Of a DNA stretch of 64,000 nucleotides, positions 24,514-34,500 are shown piece after piece. This DNA is from Cognatundibacterium rivi (lineage in GTDB: Bacteria; Pseudomonadota; Gammaproteobacteria; Burkholderiales; Burkholderiaceae_D). Where the stretch lies: positions 310,001-374,000 of the forward strand of contig NZ_JAGSPK010000002.1 of the NCBI RefSeq assembly GCF_018139565.1, in the 5' to 3' direction. The position numbers and the translations under genes were made by a program. A model generated the notes under the pieces. That model was given only the letters and a program-made list of their open reading frames with translations, did not search any database and was not told where the DNA came from. Numbering within the stretch: the stretch's first letter is position 1; the number at the start of each line of letters is the position of its first letter.

Positions 24514-25164
24514 ATGCGCTTAACGCCTGCTGCATTACTGCTTGCTCTTGTTTGTCTGTTGCCGGTTGCAGCAAAAGCCGATGCTTATGCGGATTTTGTT
24601 TTTGCTGTGAAATTCAATGATGCGCCTGCAGTTCAGGAATTTTTACAGCGCGGCATGGATGTCAACTCGGTAGAAGAATATCGCGGCGAATCAATGCTCA
24701 TGACCGCACTCCGAAACAATGCCATGCGTGTCGTCGATGTTTTGCTGCAAGTACCGGATCTGAAAATCAATGCCCGCGCAAAAAATGGCGATACCGCGCT
24801 GATGGTTGCCAGTTTTCTCGGGAATGCTGACGCGATCAGAAAAATCATTGCGCACGGCGCCGAAGTTAATCAGCCGGGCTGGACGGCGCTGCATTACGCA
24901 GCGGCGAATGGCAGTGTCGAAGCGATCGCTTTATTACTCGAACATCACGCCTACATCGATACCGAATCACCAAACAAAACAACGCCACTGATGATGGCAA
25001 CCCGTTTTGGCAAACTCGATGCCGCCAGATTGTTGATAGTCGAAGGCGCTGATCTCACATTGAAAAATGATCTCGGCATGACAGCGCTTGATTTTGCTAA
25101 AGAAAGCCAGCATGGCGATCTGACCGAGCTTTTACAGCAATCGCTCGCTGCGCAGAAAAAGTAA
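24514..25164 (+). CDS. Secreted ankyrin-repeat protein
   Basis: Probable periplasmic protein with a signal peptide of about 24 residues (MRLTPAALLLALVCLLPVAA, then KADA). About five ankyrin repeats follow (for example GDTALMVASFLGNADAIRKI, GWTALHYAAANGSVEAIALL). Ankyrin repeats mediate protein contacts; no enzymatic motif is seen. I chose the ATG at 24514 behind GAGG rather than the TTG inside the tatD stop region. It probably shares a transcript with tatD. Confidence 0.88.
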   Translation: MRLTPAALLLALVCLLPVAAKADAYADFVFAVKFNDAPAVQEFLQRGMDVNSVEEYRGESMLMTALRNNAMRVVDVLLQVPDLKINARAKNGDTALMVASFLGNADAIRKIIAHGAEVNQPGWTALHYAAANGSVEAIALLLEHHAYIDTESPNKTTPLMMATRFGKLDAARLLIVEGADLTLKNDLGMTALDFAKESQHGDLTELLQQSLAAQKK

Positions 25165-25608
25165 ATCTACATCGCTGATTTTTTGTTTCGTATTGTTCTG
25201 ATTGCAGTGCAGCATATTGTTTATTCACGAAGCTCTGTGTTAAAGTTCGGACTTCTTAATTTTGGAGTTAATTCTGTGGACAGTTATAGTTGTCGATCCC
25301 CGATCGAGCTTAACCTGGCAATGTAAGCACAGATACTCTGCTGCTACCTTGCCATCTGGCGGGTAGTAGTTTCTTCAGCGGTTTTCTTCCGTATTTCGCT
25401 GCACTCCTACTTACCCAATTCGTTTTTTCTGTCATCCGTTGTGGTCGCGTAGTTTCGCTTGCCACCGCTGCGGAGTAGAATGCATCTGTCTATGCTGCTG
25501 GCACGATTGTCAGCAACAGGGGAGGTAGTTTGTTGCGCATCACCTTATTTCGTCAGGCTTATCTGACATCCTCTTTTTTTGCGTATGTCCTGTTATCCGG
25601 AGGTACGC
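25165..25608 (+). other. Long structured leader before the ABC transporter genes
   Basis: A 444-base stretch with no convincing ORF but several strong hairpins. TCTGTG and CACAGA (near 25273 and 25328) enclose TCGATC-CCC-GATCGA. CTGCTACC pairs with GGTAGTAG (about 25340-25370), and CAGCG pairs with CGCTG further on. A GGGGAGGTAG string occurs near 25520, about 90 bases before the start codon. Such spacing and stem density suggest a riboswitch or other cis-regulatory RNA for the transporter. I could not match it to a known class. Confidence 0.4.
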
Positions 25609-27342
25609 ATGTTTGAATTATTCAGACTTCGTTCACACGAAGACGCATTGGATAGCAGCGGCCCGAATCGTTGGGACTGGGCTTTATTACCGCTGATTCT
25701 CGCCCTGTTAAGCATATTTGCGTTTGCAGCAATGCAGATGAGCAGGCCGTTCTCGGTTGGTGAAGCCTTGCAGGTATCGCTTGATCCGTTTTATCTGCCT
25801 TACTATCTGCTGCGCACGATCTTGCGCATGTTTACGGCACTCGCATTTTCTCTGTTATTCAGCCTGATTTTTGCGGCGATTGCGGTCAAATACATCACCG
25901 CTGAAAAAGTCATGATTCCGGCGCTCGATATTCTGCAATCGGTGCCGATTCTGGGTTTTCAGGCGATTGCCATTGCGCCGTTTATTGCGCTGTTCCCCGG
26001 TAATTTACTTGGGGTTGAATGCGCGGCGATTTTTGCGATCTTTACCTCGCAGGCGTGGAATATGGCGTTCAGCTTGTATCAGTCCATGCGCAATGTACCG
26101 GCAGAATTACAGGAAGCTGCACACATTTTCAGGCTATCGAGCTGGCAGCGGTTCTGGCGATTGGAATTACCATTTGCGATGCCCGGCTTGTTGTGGAATA
26201 TGATGATGTCGATGTCAGGAGGCTGGTTTTTTCTGGTCGCTGCCGAAGCGATTTCTGTCGCTGGCCAGGACATTAAATTACCCGGCATCGGTTCTTACAT
26301 CGCAGTGGCGATTGAGGCCAAAGACGGCCATGCGATTGCCTGGGCCATCGCAGCCATGCTGAGCGGCATACTGCTGTACGACCAGTTGTTTTTCCGCCCC
26401 TTGCTCGCGTGGGCAGACAAGTTTCGTTTTGAAGAATCGCAAGGCGATACCGCGCAACAATCCTGGCTGCTGGATTGGATGCGTAATAGCCGCTGGGTGC
26501 GCACCTGGACTGAGCAATTCTGGTCCCTGATGAGCCATGCGCTGTCGTGGTTCAGTGTCAGTTACGACGGCACATCAACCCGCGCCGCCAAGAAAACGAT
26601 CAGCCCGCTGTGGTCACGTGTTTTTGATGGTGTGCTGATTGTCGTGACCATGCTGGCGATTTACCGGCTGGTGACGTTCATACACAGCGATGTCGGCTGG
26701 AGCGAAGTGGCGCACGTCGCCGGGCTGGGTATAATCACGCTGATCCGCGTCATGCTACTGATTGCGCTGGCTTCGCTGGTGTGGGTGCCGATTGCGGTGT
26801 GGATAGGTTTGCGCCCGCAGTATTCGCAAAAAGTGCAGGCAGTGGCGCAGTTTCTGGCGGCGTTTCCGGTCAATCTGATGTTTCCGCTGGTGGTGCTGGC
26901 GATGGTGTCGCTGCATCTGACGCCAAATATCTGGCTCAGCCCCTTAATGGTTTTCGGTACGCAGTGGTACATCCTGTTTAACGTTGTTGCCGGTGCGGCG
27001 ACGATACCGAATGAATTGCGTCTGGCGGCAGATAATCTGGGTCTCAAAGGCTGGCTGAAATGGAAGCGCGTTTATCTGCCTGCGATTTTCCCCAGCTATA
27101 TCACCGGTGCGATCACCGCCAGCGGCGGCTCGTGGAATGCCAGTATCGTTGCGGAATATGTCACCTGGGGTAAAACCACGCTGATTGCTGATGGGCTGGG
27201 CAGTTACATCAAGCAAATGACCGAAGCAGGGGACTTTCACCGCATCGCGCTCGGTATTGGTGTGATGTGTATTTTTGTGATGCTGCTAAACCGGTTTTTC
27301 TGGCGCAAATTGTATTTGCTGGCCGAAGACCATATCCGCTGA
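25609..27342 (+). CDS. ABC transporter, fused duplicated permease (NitT/TauT-like)
   Basis: Single polypeptide of 577 residues holding two binding-protein-dependent permease modules. Each has an EAA loop: ELQEAAHIFRLSSWQRFWRL (about 175-195) and ELRLAADNLGLKGWLKWKRV (about 460-480). About 11-12 membrane helices are visible. This matches the COG4986 type of predicted anion transporter. The ATG at 25609 follows GGAGG, better than the TTG ten codons upstream. No solute-binding protein gene is adjacent. The substrate is unknown. Confidence 0.88.
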   Translation: MFELFRLRSHEDALDSSGPNRWDWALLPLILALLSIFAFAAMQMSRPFSVGEALQVSLDPFYLPYYLLRTILRMFTALAFSLLFSLIFAAIAVKYITAEKVMIPALDILQSVPILGFQAIAIAPFIALFPGNLLGVECAAIFAIFTSQAWNMAFSLYQSMRNVPAELQEAAHIFRLSSWQRFWRLELPFAMPGLLWNMMMSMSGGWFFLVAAEAISVAGQDIKLPGIGSYIAVAIEAKDGHAIAWAIAAMLSGILLYDQLFFRPLLAWADKFRFEESQGDTAQQSWLLDWMRNSRWVRTWTEQFWSLMSHALSWFSVSYDGTSTRAAKKTISPLWSRVFDGVLIVVTMLAIYRLVTFIHSDVGWSEVAHVAGLGIITLIRVMLLIALASLVWVPIAVWIGLRPQYSQKVQAVAQFLAAFPVNLMFPLVVLAMVSLHLTPNIWLSPLMVFGTQWYILFNVVAGAATIPNELRLAADNLGLKGWLKWKRVYLPAIFPSYITGAITASGGSWNASIVAEYVTWGKTTLIADGLGSYIKQMTEAGDFHRIALGIGVMCIFVMLLNRFFWRKLYLLAEDHIR

Positions 27343-27450
27343 TCTGCTTAGCGCGCATCACTATCTGCACATACTGCTCACACAGCACCTACGCATAACG
27401 ACCATGAAACGCAGCGGCAATAAACCAACGCCGCTGTCAGGAGAATACAC

Positions 27451-28761
27451 ATGACACAAGCTTTACTGATCGACCTGAATCAAGTCGCCAAATCCTTCAA
27501 AGCCACCGACGGCAAATCGCGCCTGATTCTGGACAAAGTTGATTTTCAACTCAAAGACGGTGAAATCGTCGCCTTGCTTGGCAAATCCGGCTCAGGCAAA
27601 TCGACACTGCTGCGCATCATGGCGGGCCTGATTCCCGCCGACAAAGGCAAAGTCGCCTATCGTGATAAAGACATCTACGGCCCGGTGGCCGGTATCGCGA
27701 TGGTGTTTCAATCGTTCGCTTTATTTCCGTGGCTGACCGTGCAGCAGAATGTCGAACTCGGCTTAGAAGCGCAGGGCGTGCCAGCGGCCGAGCGCGAACG
27801 TCGTGCCGACGCCGTGTTAGAGCTGATCGGTCTTGCTGGTTTTGGCGGTGCGCTACCACGCGAACTTTCCGGCGGCATGAAACAACGCGTCGGTATCGCC
27901 CGCGCGCTGGTGACAAACCCAGACATTTTGCTGATGGACGAAGCCTTTTCTGCGCTTGATGTGCTGACCGGCGAAACCCTGCGCAATGACATGCTGAAAC
28001 TCTGGCAGGATAAAAAAATCTCCACTAAAGGCATACTCATCGTCTCGCATAACATCGAAGAAGCCGTGATGATGGCCGACCGCATTATCGTTCTCTCCAG
28101 CGACCCCGGCACCATTCGATGCGAAGTCAAAATCGATCTGCCGCGTCCGCGTGATGTGGATGCCGTCGAAGTGCGCGCGCTGATTGATGAAGTCTATGGT
28201 CTGATGACGATGCGCCACGCACACGAAGCTACCGCCGACACCTCGAACGCGCGTCATCTTGGCTATCGATTACCCGATACCAATGTCAGCCGCATCGAAG
28301 GCGTGCTCGATATGCTGGCCGACGTGCCGTTCAATGGCCGTGCCGATTTGCCGCAACTGGCAGAAGAATCCGAATTATCCGACGAAGAATTGTTCCCGAC
28401 TTACGAAGCACTGAGCTTGCTGGGCTTTGCTGTGCTCGACAAAGGCGACATCATCCTGACCCCGATGGGACAAAAATATTACGAGGCAGAAAAGAACCAC
28501 AAACAGGAACTCTTCGGCCAGCAACTGCTGACCCACGTGCCACTGGCCGCCCACATCCGCCGCAACCTCGAAGCCGAAGTCAGCGCCAGTCTGCCCGAGC
28601 AACCGCTGCTGGAATTATTGGAAGAATTCCTCAAAGCCGACGAAGCCAAACGTGTGCTGGAAGTCGCTATCGAATGGGGTCGTTACGGTGAAGTCTATGA
28701 ATACGACTACCACACCGGGCGCCTGACTTTGCCGGAAGATACGGAGCAGAAAGCGTCGTAA
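27451..28761 (+). CDS. ABC transporter ATPase with C-terminal AAA-associated domain
   Basis: ATPase partner of the preceding fused permease. Walker A is GKSGSGKST (about 45-53), the Q-loop lies in VFQSFALFPW, the signature is LSGGMKQR (about 137-144) and Walker B is ILLMDEAFSALD (about 160-171). The switch His is in IVSHNIEEA. Unusually, it continues to 436 residues. The extra C-terminal domain (about 280-430) resembles the AAA-associated domain found on NitT/TauT-like ATPases and may regulate transport. It starts 108 bp after the permease. Confidence 0.9.
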   Translation: MTQALLIDLNQVAKSFKATDGKSRLILDKVDFQLKDGEIVALLGKSGSGKSTLLRIMAGLIPADKGKVAYRDKDIYGPVAGIAMVFQSFALFPWLTVQQNVELGLEAQGVPAAERERRADAVLELIGLAGFGGALPRELSGGMKQRVGIARALVTNPDILLMDEAFSALDVLTGETLRNDMLKLWQDKKISTKGILIVSHNIEEAVMMADRIIVLSSDPGTIRCEVKIDLPRPRDVDAVEVRALIDEVYGLMTMRHAHEATADTSNARHLGYRLPDTNVSRIEGVLDMLADVPFNGRADLPQLAEESELSDEELFPTYEALSLLGFAVLDKGDIILTPMGQKYYEAEKNHKQELFGQQLLTHVPLAAHIRRNLEAEVSASLPEQPLLELLEEFLKADEAKRVLEVAIEWGRYGEVYEYDYHTGRLTLPEDTEQKAS

Positions 28762-28770
28762 TGTGCTGCT

Positions 28771-28801
28771 CAATTTGCTAGCGCAGGATGCTGGCAAATT
28801 G
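28771..28801. terminator. Hairpin after the ABC transporter, possible terminator
   Basis: Arms CAATTTGC (28771-28778) and GCAAATTG (28794-28801), with an inner AGC/GCT pair, lie 10 bp past the ATPase stop. No T-run follows, so intrinsic termination is uncertain; it could also block 3' exonucleases. Confidence 0.45.
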
Positions 28802-28852
28802 CGCGTAGTTGCAAAAGCGGTGCACCTTACTATGTTGAGCAAATAGTTAGTA

Positions 28853-29680
28853 CTAGAAGTCCATGTCATCAAAGCCCGCAGACATTACTTTTGCTCTTGG
28901 ATGAAATATATGTTCATTTTTAAGTAACACATCAATTCCAATTTCAGTAATTGAGTATGCGTAATAGTCGTATCCGTCTTGCTCATCCGTTTCTATGGTT
29001 TTGCTGAGTAACCCCATGCGCTCAAGCTTGATAGAAGCTATTTGAAGCAATGCCTCGTTTACACTACGTAAATTATTAGAAATTCTATAAAACGCTAACC
29101 CAAATGGATTTGCTGTGTGGCTTTGTAAGCAAGCACCTAAAAAACGGAAATCTATTTCCGTAAGTTCATAATTTGTAGGGTTGGCTATTAGCTTTCTAGA
29201 CTCAGACAATGTGGCGTGATTAATTAAACCTATTCTCCCTACTTCAGATTTTATAAGAGCACACGCCCTGTTTGTTGCAGACACCAAGTCTCCATCCGAG
29301 CGATTTGCATCGTAATCCGTTGGATTAACACCGAGAAGATCAGTAGGTAAATGCATTTCTGCATCTCTTGGTTTTAATATAAATGAACGTGATTTACCGA
29401 TAGCTCCAATAAAAAGACCCATTTCGAATATTACGTTATCACGCACAACATGTTCATTTCTGCTTCTAATTGTAGCGATGTCATCAGGAGCAAAAATAAA
29501 GAGCGCAAAATCTACCGAAGATGATTTCTCAATAAGATCATCAATTGTTGAAGATGAAAGTTTAAACGTACCATTTTTCCAAATAGTGATTTCAAAATCA
29601 TGATCGAGATTTACGTTTACTGCCTCTGCGATAGCGACGCTCTCTACAGATGATGCAATAAATAACCGTGGTTTCCTCAA
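28853..29680 (-). CDS. Solitary TIR-domain protein with C-terminal winged helix (putative defence effector)
   Basis: The 275-residue protein starts with PRLFIASSVESVAIA and carries DNVIFEMGLFIGAIGKSRSF (about residues 81-100). This is the core of the TIR-like domain found in CBASS/Pycsar effectors (PF10137 type); E86 aligns with the presumed catalytic glutamate of TIR NADases. The C-terminal part (about 170-258) has a winged-helix pattern: a helical stretch, LLQIASIKLERMGLLSK, a two-strand wing, then YSITEIGIDVLL. The gene is clearly AT-rich compared with its neighbours and is flanked by chromosomal genes, so it was probably acquired. No nucleotide cyclase is adjacent. Function as an NAD-depleting or nucleotide-sensing abortive-infection protein is inferred, not shown. 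Confidence 0.72.
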   Translation of the reverse strand: MRKPRLFIASSVESVAIAEAVNVNLDHDFEITIWKNGTFKLSSSTIDDLIEKSSSVDFALFIFAPDDIATIRSRNEHVVRDNVIFEMGLFIGAIGKSRSFILKPRDAEMHLPTDLLGVNPTDYDANRSDGDLVSATNRACALIKSEVGRIGLINHATLSESRKLIANPTNYELTEIDFRFLGACLQSHTANPFGLAFYRISNNLRSVNEALLQIASIKLERMGLLSKTIETDEQDGYDYYAYSITEIGIDVLLKNEHIFHPRAKVMSAGFDDMDF

Positions 29681-29941
29681 GACTGAATACTCCTATTCGA
29701 AGATGTGCTAATTTGACAGACGTGAATCTTAACCTAGCTTTGAAAAATTAACCAAATACTAAAAGTGTTTTGTTATGCAGTGCCTGCTGCTTGTCTTTAG
29801 TTAAACTAACCACTTATGTTTAGTTGGCTTTGATACGGTAGGTATGAGAAGCGCACGCAAAAGTCTTGACGAATACGTTTCGCTGTCATACCTATCTGGG
29901 CACTTCAATTGCACTGAATAACAATCATTTTGATAAAAACA

Positions 29942-30012
29942 GGGGAGTATGTGCCATTTTCGCCTTATTCTCAGCGTATTCATTGGGCGATTAAATATAC
30001 TCCCCCCAGTAT
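29942..30012. repeat. Paired CCCCC/AGTAT palindrome element, copy B
   Basis: GGGGAGTAT (29942-29950) and the palindrome-like ATACTCCCCCCAGTAT (29997-30012) lie 46 bp apart and form inverted GGGGAGTAT/ATACTCCCC arms. This copy resembles the element at 5650-5728. It lies 61 bp upstream of the ykvA-like gene. The second core fits an RcnR/FrmR-type operator (TACT-C6-AGTA), but no gene for such a regulator lies in the window. The rest of 29681-30073 is AT-rich and holds no recognisable gene. Confidence 0.6.
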
Positions 30013-30073
30013 TTTTTGCCGTTCTGTGGCGTAAAATCAGGGGTGTTGGGATGTTTTTTTGAAAGGATGCGCG

Positions 30074-30427
30074 ATGACGACGCCGGAACATACCGCTTAT
30101 TCGGACAGCAGTTTCTGGGAAAAGCTCAAAGGCTTTGCGCTGAAGGCAGGGCGTGAGGTGATAGAAAAGGCGCTGTATCTGTACTATGCGGCACAGCGTC
30201 CGGAAACACCGGCGTGGGCGAAGACGGTGATTTACGGTGCGCTGGCGTATTTCATTTCGCCGCTGGATGCGATTCCCGACGCGATTCCGCTGGCGGGTTA
30301 CAGCGATGATCTGGGTGCGCTGGCGGCTGCGGTGGCGATGGTGTCGCTGTACATCACGGCAGACGTAAAGGCGCAGGCCAAGCAAAAATTGCAGAGTTGG
30401 TTTGGTAGCGAGGCTGCTTCCGACTGA
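30074..30427 (+). CDS. YkvA/DUF1232 family membrane protein
   Basis: Small protein of 117 residues with the DUF1232 core WAKTVIYGALAYFISPLDAI followed by PDAIPLAGYSDDLGAL. The core forms a short hydrophobic hairpin with a conserved SPxDxIPD motif. Role unknown in general; family members are membrane associated. The ATG at 30074 is preceded by GAAAGGA, so the in-frame TTG at 30059 is rejected as start. It stands alone between repeat element B and ldh. Confidence 0.88.
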   Translation: MTTPEHTAYSDSSFWEKLKGFALKAGREVIEKALYLYYAAQRPETPAWAKTVIYGALAYFISPLDAIPDAIPLAGYSDDLGALAAAVAMVSLYITADVKAQAKQKLQSWFGSEAASD

Positions 30428-30517
30428 GGCTGGCAGATCGTCTTTCGCTCATCTTTCGCGCCTCTTATTCACTTCTTCAGACCTGTCTGATTCAGGTTTT
30501 TCTTTCCGAAAGTATGT

Positions 30518-31459
30518 ATGAAAATTGGTATCGTCGGTACCGGCAACGTTGGTAGCACTGCAGCTTATTCACTGGTGTTGCAGGGCATAGGCAGCGAACT
30601 GGTGCTGGTTGATCATTTTCCTGCGCTGGCAGAGGCGCATGTGATGGATATTTTGCATGCGACGCCGTTTTCGTATCCGGTGAATGTGCATGGCGGCACG
30701 TTTGCCGATCTGGCTGGCTGTGCGCTGGTGATTGTGGCGGCGGGGGTGAATCAGCAACCCGGCGAAACGCGGCTTGCGCTGTTGCAGCGAAACGCAGAAA
30801 TTTTTGCGGGCATTATTCCGCCCATAGTGCGCGCTGCGCGGGACGCGATTATTCTGATTGCGACGAATCCGCTCGATATCATGACGCAGATTGCCACCAA
30901 GCTGGCGGTGCAGGAAGGCATGCCCGCATCGCGCGTGCTTGGCACCGGCACCATGCTCGATACCGGGCGTTTCCGCACTTTGCTGGGCCAGCGTTATAAC
31001 GTTGCACCGAGTTCTGTGCATGCGTATGTGCTGGGCGAACATGGTGATTCTGAGGTATTGAACTGGTCGGGCGCGAGTGTCGCGGGCGTGCCACTCGATC
31101 AATTTGCACTTGCCAGCGGTCAGCCGTTGAGCGCAGAAATCATGCAGCAGGTCGATCAGGATGTGCGGCGTGCCGCTTATAAAATCATCGCGGGTAAAGG
31201 CTCTACTTATTACGGTATCGGTGCGGCGATTGCGGCGCTCAGCCGTTGCATTTTGTTTGACGAGCGCAGTGTTTTTACGGCGAGTTCTGTGATGACGGAA
31301 GTCGAAGGTGTGCCGGATGTGGCCCTCTCGCTGCCGCACATCATCGGGCGTGATGGTATAGAAATGACGATCTTGCCGACACTGAATGCGGAAGAACATG
31401 CGGCATTAAAGCAAAGCGCGACGATTATCAAAACGCATTTGCAATCGATACAGTATTAA
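30518..31459 (+). CDS. ldh: L-lactate dehydrogenase
   Basis: NAD-dependent interconversion of pyruvate and L-lactate. Rossmann start GIVGTGNVGSTAAYSL, the substrate-specificity loop GVNQQPGETR (Gln, as in lactate rather than malate dehydrogenases), TNPLDIMT and the catalytic His in GEHGDSE are all present. The length of 313 is normal. Fermentative-type L-LDH is not universal in Burkholderiales. It is monocistronic and convergent with dnaE2. Confidence 0.93.
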   Translation: MKIGIVGTGNVGSTAAYSLVLQGIGSELVLVDHFPALAEAHVMDILHATPFSYPVNVHGGTFADLAGCALVIVAAGVNQQPGETRLALLQRNAEIFAGIIPPIVRAARDAIILIATNPLDIMTQIATKLAVQEGMPASRVLGTGTMLDTGRFRTLLGQRYNVAPSSVHAYVLGEHGDSEVLNWSGASVAGVPLDQFALASGQPLSAEIMQQVDQDVRRAAYKIIAGKGSTYYGIGAAIAALSRCILFDERSVFTASSVMTEVEGVPDVALSLPHIIGRDGIEMTILPTLNAEEHAALKQSATIIKTHLQSIQY

Positions 31460-31594
31460 GGCTGCATTGAGCTTAATACAGACTGAGATTGAAACTACCC
31501 TGAGCGAGACTGAATTAGCATGCGCCTTGCATGGTAAAAAACGCTGCAAAGGCGCATGTTCATTGGGAGATCGCTGCGTCTGAGATGCACATTT

Positions 31595-34500
31595 TCAACA
31601 AAAATCACGGCTGCTGACGGCCAGCTCGCCCAGCAGATGCGACATATCCACCAGCCGTTTGGCGACCAGATGGCAGACTTCATTCTGGCGCTGCCATATT
31701 CCATACACACCCAATAAGCGCGCGCCCAGCACCTCGCGCCTTTGCTGCTCCAGCAGCGACGGCCAGATAATCACATTCACCGGGCCGGTTTCATCTTCTA
31801 TCGTTAAAAACAAAACACCATTAGCGGTTCCCGGGCGTTGCCTGACGGTGACGATGCCGCAGGCGCGGGCAAACTGATCTTGCTGAAAAGTGTTGAGTGT
31901 GTCTGCCGGCAGAAACCGCTTCGCCAGCAATTGCGTGCGCAGCAAGGCCACCGGATGGCGTTGCAAAGTCAGCCCCATGCTGTGGTAATCGCTGAAAATT
32001 TCTTGTGCTTCCGAAGGCGCACGCAACTCTGGCGCAGATTCCTGTAACGTGGTCGGGCGCAGTAAATCTTTATCCGGCAAGGAGCCGACTGCCTGCCACA
32101 AGGCCTGACGCCGGTGACCAGCAAGCGAGGTGAGGGCGTTGCCTGCCGCCAGCACCTGCAGATCATGGCGGTTCAGCTCTGCACGCCGCGCCAGATCGGT
32201 GACATCGGTAAACGCCTGTTGCTGACGCGCTTGCTGTATGCGCAGCGCTGCCGCTGCCGACATGCCATTCAGCAAAGATAAGCCCAGACGCACCACAGGT
32301 TGCGGGGTTTGCGTGTAGCGGTTGAAATGCATGTCTGGCTCGAGCGAGGTATCCCAGTTGCTGTGCATGACATCGACGGCGCGTACCTGCACATCGTGGC
32401 GACGGGCGTCTTGCAGCAACTGCGATGGCGAGTAAAAACCCATCGGTTGCGAATTCAGCAGCGAGCATAAAAAAATGGCAGGCTCATGCCGTTTGATCCA
32501 ACTGCTGACGTAAGCCAGAATGGCAAAGCTGGCTGAATGGCTTTCAGGAAAACCGTATTCGCCAAAGCCTTTCATCTGCTCGAATATCCCTTCGGCAAAA
32601 GTCTCGCTGTAACCATTGCCAACCATCGCATTGACGATGCGGCCATGGTAAGACTCCAGCCCGCCTTTGCGTTTCCAGGCGGCCATCGCGCGTCGCAAGC
32701 CATCGGCTTCGCCAGGTGTAAAATCGGCGGCAAGCATGGCGATCTGCATCACCTGCTCTTGAAAAATAGGTACACCGAGCGTGCGTCCCAGCGCTTTTTG
32801 CATTGCCGGATCGTGATAGGTTTCTACCGCTTCCAGCCCCTGACGCCGCCGCAGATACGGGTGCACCATGCCACCTTGTATCGGCCCCGGGCGCACAATC
32901 GCGACTTGTACCACCAGATCGTAAAATTCGCGCGGACGCAGGCGCGGCAGCATGCTCATCTGCGCCCGCGATTCAATCTGAAAAACGCCGACAGTATCGG
33001 CTTTGCAGATCATGTTATAGGTGGCGATGTCTTCACGCGGTATCTCTTGTATCGTGGATGGTTTGCCGGGAAACATCGCCATCATATCGAGTGCCCGCTT
33101 TAATGCCGATAACATGCCGAGCGCCAGCACATCGACTTTCAGCAAACCCAGCGATTCAAGATCGTCTTTATCCCACTGAATCACGCGGCGGTCTTTCATG
33201 GCAGCGTTTTCTATCGGTACCAGACGCGATAACTTGCCGCGTGCAATCACGAAGCCGCCGCTGTGTTGCGACAGATGGCGCGGAAACCCTAATAAACGTG
33301 TTGCCAGTGCGGCCCATTGCTGCGCCAGCATGGACTGCGTATCAAGGCCACATTCTTCAAAACGATGCAGTAAATCCTGTTTGCTGTCGAACCAGCGGTG
33401 AGATTTTGCGACGGCATCAATAATCGCCAGATCAACGCCGAGTGCCTTGCCGACTTCGCGCAGCGCACCGCGCGGGCGATAGGTATGTACTGCAGCTGCC
33501 AGCGCAGCACGATTGCGACCATATTTGTTGTAGATATATTGCATCACCTCTTCACGCCGCTGATGTTCAAAATCGACGTCGATGTCTGGCGGTTCGCCAC
33601 GTTCTTTGGAAATGAAGCGTTCAAACAGCAGGGTATTCACTTCGGGATTCACTTCCGTGATGTGCAGGCAATAGCAAACGACGGAATTCGCGGCAGAACC
33701 GCGCCCTTGGCAAAGAATGTCCTGGCTGCGGGCAAATTTGACGATATCGTGCACCGTCAGAAAATAAGGCTCGTACGCAAGATCATTAATCAAATGCAGC
33801 TCATGTTCTATCGTTGCCGCAATGTGATCCGGTATGCCTTTGGGATAACGCAGATGCGCGCCAGCCATGACTTCCTGTCGCAGATAAAGCGCGGGTGTCA
33901 TGCTGGCGGGAACCAGTTCATCCGGGTATTCATAGCGCAATTCATCGAGTGAAAAATGGCACAAGCTGGCAATGCGCAGCGTTTCAGCCAGCGTCGATGG
34001 TGGATAAATACTGGCCAGCCGTAATCGCGAGCGCAGATGTTGTTCTGCATTGGGGGACAGTGCATAACCACAATCGGCAATGGTTTTGCCCAGACGTATG
34101 GCTGTCATCGTGTCCTGCAAAGGCTTGCGCGAACGCACATGCATGGTGACATGGCCGATGGCAACGACCGGTAACGCATATTCAGCAGCGATGTGGCTGA
34201 CATGCTGCAATTGATAAGCGTCAGCTAATTGCAGCAGCAGATTCAACCCCATCCAGCTGCGTTGCGGAAAGACCTGCGCACACCAGGAGGCCTGTTGTGC
34301 CAGAACGGGCGGGCGCAAAGGATATTCGGGCACCAGTATCAGCAAGCAATCTGGCATGCCTGCAAGATGTTCGTAACCGGCTGGCGGATGGCTGAAGTCG
34401 GTAGTGTTGAGCAAATAGCTGCCTTTGATGCAGCGGCTGCGGGCCAGGGTGATGAGTTCAGACAGATTGCCATAGCCTTCGCGGTTGCAGGCCAGAATAA

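Noticed and set aside
25500-25540. GGGGAGGTAG string as a yybP-ykoY manganese riboswitch
   Set aside because: The consensus GGGGAGTAGC is interrupted and the downstream conserved parts were not found, so no riboswitch class is assigned.
29801-30385. 194-codon minus-strand frame
   Set aside because: It overlaps the DUF1232 gene on the other strand, which has a recognised domain and ribosome site; the antisense translation has no recognisable features.
30569-31399. 276-codon frame antisense to ldh
   Set aside because: A shadow of the lactate dehydrogenase gene, rich in His, Arg and Gln as expected for an antisense frame.
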